Assembly (NCBI RefSeq): GCF_008329565.1
Contig: NZ_NPKT01000005.1
Span: 62,001-126,000, forward strand
Reading direction: 5' to 3'
Origin: Mycolicibacterium sp. P1-5
GTDB taxonomy: Bacteria > Actinomycetota > Actinomycetes > Mycobacteriales > Mycobacteriaceae
DNA length: 64,000 bases
Under the pieces are notes generated by a model. That model had not been told where the DNA came from. It made no database searches and saw only the letters and a program-made list of their open reading frames with translations. The position numbers and the translations under genes are program-made. Shown one piece after another: positions 59,703 through 64,000 of the stretch. Position 1 is the first letter of the stretch. Each line of letters starts with the position of its first letter.

Positions 59703-60129
59703 TGGCCGTACGCGCGCTCGAGCGCGCCGTCTGGGTGCTCCGGCGCCCGCGCGTCCCGTTGGTGGGACGCGGCGCGCCGAGCACGTAGGACTTGACCAAG
59801 TGATTCCATTCGCAGGTCCGGCATACCTCCACCACGTGTACCGAGAATTCATCGAATCGAGTTGCCAGCAACACCAGCTCTTCGGCAGTGCGCGCGGATC
59901 CCGAGACCGCACCCAGGTGGTCACCGAATACCCAGGACACCAATGTCAGCGGCTCCTTGCGGCAGATCGGGCACATCACCGAACTGGGCTTGCCGTGAAA
60001 CTTGGCGGCGCGCAACAGATAGGGATTGGCGTCACAGACCTCGGAGACACCGGTTCGACCGGAGTACACCTCGGCCAGCAGGGAGCGTCGCCGAAGGGCG
60101 TAGTCCACCACCTGTCGCTGCAATCGCAC
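59695..60129 (-). CDS. DUF5318 family zinc-ribbon protein
   Basis: A 144-aa protein: VRLQRQVVDYALRRRSLLAE at the start, YSGRTGVSEVCDANPYLLRA, MCPICRKEPLTLVSWVFGDH and EVCRTCEWNHLVKSYVLG. Two CxxC pairs suggest zinc binding. It is the conserved neighbour of ponA1 (Rv0049 type). GTG at 60129 is used, aligned with the family N-terminus. Function unknown; gene overlap with ponA1 suggests a link to cell-wall synthesis or regulation. Confidence 0.92.
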   Translation of the reverse strand: MRLQRQVVDYALRRRSLLAEVYSGRTGVSEVCDANPYLLRAAKFHGKPSSVMCPICRKEPLTLVSWVFGDHLGAVSGSARTAEELVLLATRFDEFSVHVVEVCRTCEWNHLVKSYVLGAPRPTNGTRGRRSTQTARSSARTASE

Positions 60130-60241
60130 GATGACCAGAGTACGTCGGCGATCTGGGCAACGACACGCAACCGACTCGCGGCACCGGAGAATATGTGTCT
60201 GGTCTGCACTCTTGACTCGAAGAACTCCTACGATCACTGCC

Positions 60242-61096
60242 GTGGCGACATCGCAGACGGCCAGCACGCGCGCCAAGGACACCGACCGCAACGACACGTG
60301 CCAGATCCTGGACACCGCACTGTCCGAGGGGCAGCTGTCGATGAGCGAGCATCAGCAGCGGGTGAAGGACGCGACCACCGCGACGACACTGGGGGACTTA
60401 CGCGCCCTGGTGTCAGACCTGCAGACCGGCAACGCGCCGGTGCAATTGCCGACGTTGCGGAAGCCGCGGCTGCTGACCTCGGGAGTGGGCGGCAGCTGGG
60501 GCATTCGCCTGGCGATCATGGGCGTGCTGATCGTGCTCGGCATCGGCATCGGCTGGGGGCTGTACGGCAACACACCGTCGCCGCTCAACTTCACCTCCGA
60601 TCCGGGCGCCAAGTCCGACGGGGTGGCTCCCGTCGTGCTGACCCCGCCGCGTCAGCTGCACTCGCTCGGCGGTATCAACGGGTTACTCGAGCAGATGAAG
60701 AAGAGGTTCGGCGACACCGAAGGCAACCGTCTGGTGATCTACCCCGAGTACGCATCGCTGACCCGGCCCGACCCCGGCGACGAACGCCGCGAACTCAACT
60801 ACACCTACCGCGGCGGCTGGGGCGACCCCAGCACCTCGGCAGCCAGCAGCGACGCCAAGCTGGTGGACCTGAGCAAGTTCGACGCCAAGGCAGTCGTCGG
60901 TGTGCTGCGCGGGGCTCCGGAGACGCTGAACATGAAGCCCGCCGACGTCAAGAGCACCTATCTGATCATCGAACCCAGCCGCGACCCCACCGCTGCGAGC
61001 ACCGTGACCGCCGAGGTCTACGTCTCGAGCGATTTCGGCAGCGGGTATATCCAGCTGTACCCCGACGGGACGGTCAAGCAGGTCAACTACCCGTAA
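60242..61096 (+). CDS. DUF1707 (SHOCT-like) membrane protein
   Basis: A 284-aa protein with an N-terminal DUF1707 domain (DRNDTCQILDTALSEGQLSM, EHQQRVKDATTATTLGDLRA), then a single membrane helix (RLAIMGVLIVLGIGIGWGLY) and an outer domain with LGGINGLLEQMKKRFGDTEG and YVSSDFGSGYIQLYPDGTVK. Same type as the Rv0048c protein in the M. tuberculosis order, divergent from DUF5318/ponA1. Start GTG 60242 is taken as the first in frame after the divergent promoter region. Function unknown. Confidence 0.86.
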   Translation: MATSQTASTRAKDTDRNDTCQILDTALSEGQLSMSEHQQRVKDATTATTLGDLRALVSDLQTGNAPVQLPTLRKPRLLTSGVGGSWGIRLAIMGVLIVLGIGIGWGLYGNTPSPLNFTSDPGAKSDGVAPVVLTPPRQLHSLGGINGLLEQMKKRFGDTEGNRLVIYPEYASLTRPDPGDERRELNYTYRGGWGDPSTSAASSDAKLVDLSKFDAKAVVGVLRGAPETLNMKPADVKSTYLIIEPSRDPTAASTVTAEVYVSSDFGSGYIQLYPDGTVKQVNYP

Positions 61097-61212
61097 TCGG
61101 GCCTCTCCCCTGCCGCGAGCGTCACTCTGGCGTGGCGTTCGGCGCCGAGAACGGCGCTGGTGTGGCACTCGCATCGAGAGGCACCGACGATCCCCCCGTG
61201 TGGCGCTGAATA

Positions 61213-61225
61213 TATCGCTCCGATA
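61213..61225. promoter_or_regulatory. Short inverted repeat upstream of PadR gene
   Basis: TATCG ctc CGATA lies 54-66 bp before the PadR start, in the 182-bp gap after the DUF1707 gene. Candidate PadR self-operator. Confidence 0.3.
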
Positions 61226-61278
61226 CAGTTGGTGGAGGTGTCGAAGCGTCGTAACGGTCGAGCAAAGGAGGTGACCCG

Positions 61279-61824
61279 GTGCTGGAACTAGCCATCCTGG
61301 GTCTTCTCCTCGAGTCCCCGATGCACGGCTACGAACTGCGCAAGAGACTGACGGGTCTGTTGGGCGCCTTTCGGGCGTTCTCCTATGGCTCGCTGTACCC
61401 GGCCCTGCGCCGGATGCAGGCCGACGGGCTGATCGCCGAGGACACCGCACCGGCGGGAACCACGGTGTTGCGCCGCGCCCGGCGGGTATATGCGCTGACT
61501 GATGCCGGTCGTCAACGGTTCGCCGAACTGGTGGCTGACACCGGTCCGCAGAACTACACCGACGACGGTTTCGGTGTGCACCTGGCGTTCTTCAACCGCA
61601 CTCCGGCCGAGGCGCGGATGCGGATCCTGGAAGGCCGCCGGCGCCAGGTGGAGGAACGTCGCGAAGGTCTGCGGGAGGCCATCGCGCGGGCGAGCAATTC
61701 GTTCGACCGCTACACGAAACAACTGCATCAGCTGGGCCTCGAGTCCAGCGAGCGAGAAGTCAAGTGGCTCAACGAGCTGATCGCCGCTGAGCGGGTGGCC
61801 CAGAGCCATCCAGACCAGGCCTGA
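61279..61824 (+). CDS. PadR family transcriptional regulator
   Basis: A 181-aa PadR protein: MLELAILGLLLESPMHGYEL, LTGLLGAFRAFSYGSLYPAL, RRVYALTDAGRQRFAELVAD and a C-terminal helical dimer domain with RREGL and SSEREVKWLNELIAAERVA. Start GTG 61279 has a strong AGGAGG. It lies 58 bp before ino1 on the same strand, as Rv0047c does beside ino1 in M. tuberculosis, so it may control inositol synthesis. Confidence 0.93.
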   Translation: MLELAILGLLLESPMHGYELRKRLTGLLGAFRAFSYGSLYPALRRMQADGLIAEDTAPAGTTVLRRARRVYALTDAGRQRFAELVADTGPQNYTDDGFGVHLAFFNRTPAEARMRILEGRRRQVEERREGLREAIARASNSFDRYTKQLHQLGLESSEREVKWLNELIAAERVAQSHPDQA

Positions 61825-61882
61825 CGCGGCCACCGCAGTACCTGACAGCAGCCAGTAGAAGTACGAGTTAGGAGAACGTCCC

Positions 61883-62983
61883 ATGACGGATCACAACGGA
61901 ACGTCGACAGATGTGCGGGTCGCCATTGTCGGCGTCGGCAACTGCGCGTCATCGCTGGTCCAGGGCGTGCAGTACTACCAGGACGCCGACGCGAACGCCT
62001 CCGTGCCCGGCCTGATGCACGTGAAGCTCGGCCCCTATCACGTCCGCGACGTGAAGTTCGTCGCCGCGTTCGACGTCGATGCCAAGAAGGTTGGGTTCGA
62101 TCTGTCCGAGGCCATCTTCGCCTCGGAGAACAACACCATCAAGATCGCTGACGTGCCGCCGACCGACGTCGTCGTGCAGCGCGGCCCCACGCTGGACGGC
62201 ATCGGCAAGTACTACGCCGAGACGATCGAGATCTCCGACGAGCAGCCCGTCGACGTGGTCAAGATCCTCAAGGACAACAAGGTCGACGTGCTGGTGTCCT
62301 ACCTTCCGGTGGGCTCGGACGAAGCCGACAAGTTCTACGCGCAGTGCGCCATCGATGCCAAGGTCGCGTTCGTCAACGCGCTGCCGGTGTTCATTGCCTC
62401 GGATCCGGTCTGGGCCAAGAAGTTCGAGGACGCCGGTGTGCCGATCGTCGGCGACGACATCAAGAGCCAGGTCGGTGCGACCATCACCCACCGCGTGATG
62501 GCCAAGCTGTTCGAGGACCGCGGCGTCGCCCTGGACCGCACGTACCAGCTGAACGTCGGCGGCAACATGGACTTCAAGAACATGCTCGAGCGCGAGCGCC
62601 TGGAGTCCAAGAAGGTGTCCAAGACCCAGTCGGTGACGTCCAACCTCACCGGCTCGCTGGCTGGGAAGATCGAGGACAAGAACGTGCACATCGGCCCGTC
62701 CGACCACGTCGCGTGGCTCGACGACCGCAAGTGGGCCTACGTCCGCCTCGAGGGCCGCGCCTTCGGCGACGTGCCGCTGAATCTGGAGTACAAGCTCGAG
62801 GTGTGGGATTCGCCGAACTCGGCCGGCATCATCATCGACGCCGTGCGCGCCGCGAAGATCGCCAAGGACCGCGGCATCGGCGGCCCGATCATCCCGGCTT
62901 CGGCCTACTTGATGAAGAGCCCGCCCAAGCAGCTGGCCGACGACATCGCCCGCACAGAGCTCGAGAAGTTCATCGAAGGCTGA
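61883..62983 (+). CDS. ino1: Inositol-1-phosphate synthase
   Basis: A 366-aa Ino1: [20 protein letters not shown] (NAD site), [71 protein letters not shown] and the [18 protein letters not shown] end. It turns glucose 6-phosphate into inositol 3-phosphate, the first step to mycothiol and phosphatidylinositol mannosides. Actinobacterial length (about 360-370). Follows PadR; ends at a strong hairpin. Confidence 0.97.
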   Translation: MTDHNGTSTDVRVAIVGVGNCASSLVQGVQYYQDADANASVPGLMHVKLGPYHVRDVKFVAAFDVDAKKVGFDLSEAIFASENNTIKIADVPPTDVVVQRGPTLDGIGKYYAETIEISDEQPVDVVKILKDNKVDVLVSYLPVGSDEADKFYAQCAIDAKVAFVNALPVFIASDPVWAKKFEDAGVPIVGDDIKSQVGATITHRVMAKLFEDRGVALDRTYQLNVGGNMDFKNMLERERLESKKVSKTQSVTSNLTGSLAGKIEDKNVHIGPSDHVAWLDDRKWAYVRLEGRAFGDVPLNLEYKLEVWDSPNSAGIIIDAVRAAKIAKDRGIGGPIIPASAYLMKSPPKQLADDIARTELEKFIEG

Positions 62984-63000
62984 CACGCGCCTGCGCATCC

Positions 63001-63052
63001 AGAGTGCGGTCAGATCCAGATGGGACGCCCCATCGCGATCTGACCGCACTCT
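63001..63052 (+). terminator. Perfect long hairpin after ino1
   Basis: AGAGTGCGGTCAGATC (63001-63016) pairs perfectly with GATCTGACCGCACTCT (63037-63052), with a further GATGGG/CCCATC stem in the 20-base loop. It lies between the ino1 stop and the hydrolase start, 8 bases from the latter. Likely terminator, or a structure controlling the hydrolase. Confidence 0.75.
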
Positions 63053-63060
63053 CGCGTTAG

Positions 63061-63990
63061 ATGAGTGGTGTGATCTCCGATGACGAGCTGATCCGCCTAG
63101 ACGACGAATTCGCGCTGCTGCCAGAGAACGCCGAACAGGCAGGGGTCAGTAGTGCGCTGCCGCCGGTCGCCAGGATCGACGCCGGCCCGATCAGCGCGCT
63201 GAAGTGGGGCGCCGAAGCGCCGCAGGTCGTCTTCCTGCACGGCGGGGGGCAGAACGCACACACCTGGGACACCGTCATCCTCGGTCTGGGTGTTCCGGCG
63301 ATCGCGATCGACCTGCCCGGCCATGGCCGCTCGGCCTGGCGCGAGGACGGTGACTACGGCCCCCGGCTGAACGCCGAAACGCTGCGGCCGGTGCTGAACG
63401 AGTGGGCGCCCACCCCCCGACTGGTGGTCGGGATGTCGCTGGGCGGGTTGACCGCACTGCGCATCGCGACCGTCGAGCCGGCGCTTGTTCCCGAGCTCGT
63501 GCTCGTCGACGTCACCCCGTCGGCGCCGGAGCGCCACGAACAAATGAGCCAGGCCCAGTTGGGCGCGGTCGCCCTGGTGCAGGGTGATCGCACCTTCGAA
63601 AGCTTCGCCGCCATGCTGGACGTCACCGTCGCGGCCTCGCCCACCAGGAGCCGAGAGTCGCTGCGCCGCGGCGTCTTTCACAACTCCAAACAGTTGGACG
63701 ACGGCACCTGGACGTGGCGCTACGACACGTTCCGCAAGGGTGCGGACTCCGGCGACGGCCTGCCGGAATCGTTCGCCGGACTATGGAACGACGTCCCGTC
63801 GATCACCATGCCGACCACGCTGGTGCGCGGCGCGAATTCGTTCTTCGTCAACGACGAGGACGCCGACGAATTCGCCCGCGCCGCACCGGGTTTCCAGCGT
63901 GTGATCAAGGTGCCCGACTCCGGTCACTCCGTACAGGGCGACCAGCCGCGGGCCCTCGTGGACATTTTGCGCAACGTGCTCGGCGACTGA
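63061..63990 (+). CDS. Alpha/beta hydrolase
   Basis: A 309-aa alpha/beta hydrolase: VVFLHGGGQNAHTWDTVILG (oxyanion region), AIDLPGHGRSAW, LVVGMSLGGLTALRIA (nucleophile GMSLGG), MPTTLVRGANSFFVNDEDAD (Asp) and PDSGHSVQGDQP (His). Complete in the window. The ATG at 63061 lies 9 bases after the terminator hairpin and has no ribosome site, so translation may start leaderless or at GTG 63070. Substrate unknown; it may follow its own promoter inside or beyond ino1. Confidence 0.87.
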   Translation: MSGVISDDELIRLDDEFALLPENAEQAGVSSALPPVARIDAGPISALKWGAEAPQVVFLHGGGQNAHTWDTVILGLGVPAIAIDLPGHGRSAWREDGDYGPRLNAETLRPVLNEWAPTPRLVVGMSLGGLTALRIATVEPALVPELVLVDVTPSAPERHEQMSQAQLGAVALVQGDRTFESFAAMLDVTVAASPTRSRESLRRGVFHNSKQLDDGTWTWRYDTFRKGADSGDGLPESFAGLWNDVPSITMPTTLVRGANSFFVNDEDADEFARAAPGFQRVIKVPDSGHSVQGDQPRALVDILRNVLGD

Positions 63991-64000
63991 GCTCTGCGCC

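Noticed and set aside
59260..61209. A 649-codon plus-strand frame
   Set aside because: It runs antisense to ponA1 and DUF5318 and out of frame with the DUF1707 gene.
1..64000. CRISPR arrays, tRNA or rRNA genes, insertion sequences
   Set aside because: No spaced short direct repeats, no cloverleaf-like sequence, and no transposase or integrase motifs were seen.

Overview
The window is high-GC actinobacterial DNA. It is almost certainly from a Mycobacterium (Mycolicibacterium) chromosome near oriC. The right end (about 50.4-64 kb) has the conserved mycobacterial order dnaB - rplI - rpsR - ssb - rpsF - PfpI-like protein - GT87 mannosyltransferase-like protein - ponA1 - DUF5318 - DUF1707 membrane protein - PadR - ino1, matching the M. 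tuberculosis Rv0046c-Rv0058 neighbourhood. The left 50 kb is accessory catabolic and regulatory DNA that does not normally sit beside dnaB.

Layout. 0-3.7 kb: an MpaB/DUF2236 oxygenase cut by the window edge, the rifampin ADP-ribosyltransferase arr, a secreted coiled-coil protein with a peptidase-like C-terminus, and an F420-type oxidoreductase. 3.8-10 kb: two paralogous redox modules, each with an SDR, a SnoaL-like protein and an F420-reductase-like protein, and each next to a divergent regulator (TetR or MarR). 10-13.4 kb: a tightly overlapped five-gene operon (VOC protein, 89-aa protein, alpha/beta hydrolase, MaoC-like hydratase, TetR). 13.5-23.5 kb: a LIP-family lipase homologue without catalytic Ser or His, then a carboxylase (hydantoinase A/B type), an aryl-AMP/CoA ligase, a CoA-ester FAD monooxygenase and a flavodoxin-like protein, which together look like degradation of an aromatic ketone or acid. 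24-28.5 kb: HTH regulator, metallo-beta-lactamase-fold hydrolase, carboxylesterase, DUF3237 and SnoaL. 28.7-36.1 kb: MDR reductase, acyl-CoA ligase, EthR-like regulator, mycofactocin-type SDR, VOC protein, mmsA and a cupin, a second likely catabolic set. 36.4-46.9 kb: a near-identical inverted copy of the DUF3237 gene, an HSL-type esterase, a second inactive-looking LIP protein, a TetR/acyl-CoA dehydrogenase pair with a perfect tandem palindromic operator, an F420 oxidoreductase, and regulators including a frameshifted GlxA-type gene. 47-50.4 kb: gene debris and small genes.

The most unusual feature is around dnaB. The resident dnaB carries a class 3 intein (Ala first residue, Trp/Cys/Thr catalytic set) inside its Walker A motif. 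Six bases after its stop codon lies a separate gene that is a whole intein of the other mycobacterial DnaB insertion site, standing alone without its exteins and with both splice junctions mutated, while that site in the resident dnaB is empty. Two short decayed dnaB pieces lie at 47.0 kb and 23.9 kb; they correspond to sequence just before and just after the empty site. Together they look like the remains of a second, divergent dnaB copy that was broken up, with catabolic genes now lying between the pieces.

Many catabolic genes use ATGA/GTGA stop-start overlaps. Several regulators sit divergently from their likely targets across visible inverted repeats. A near-identical 451-bp inverted repeat and a nested pair of inverted lipase paralogues show that the accessory region has been rearranged by duplication and inversion. 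All functional calls rest on reading the sequence and on knowledge of families; no database search was run.
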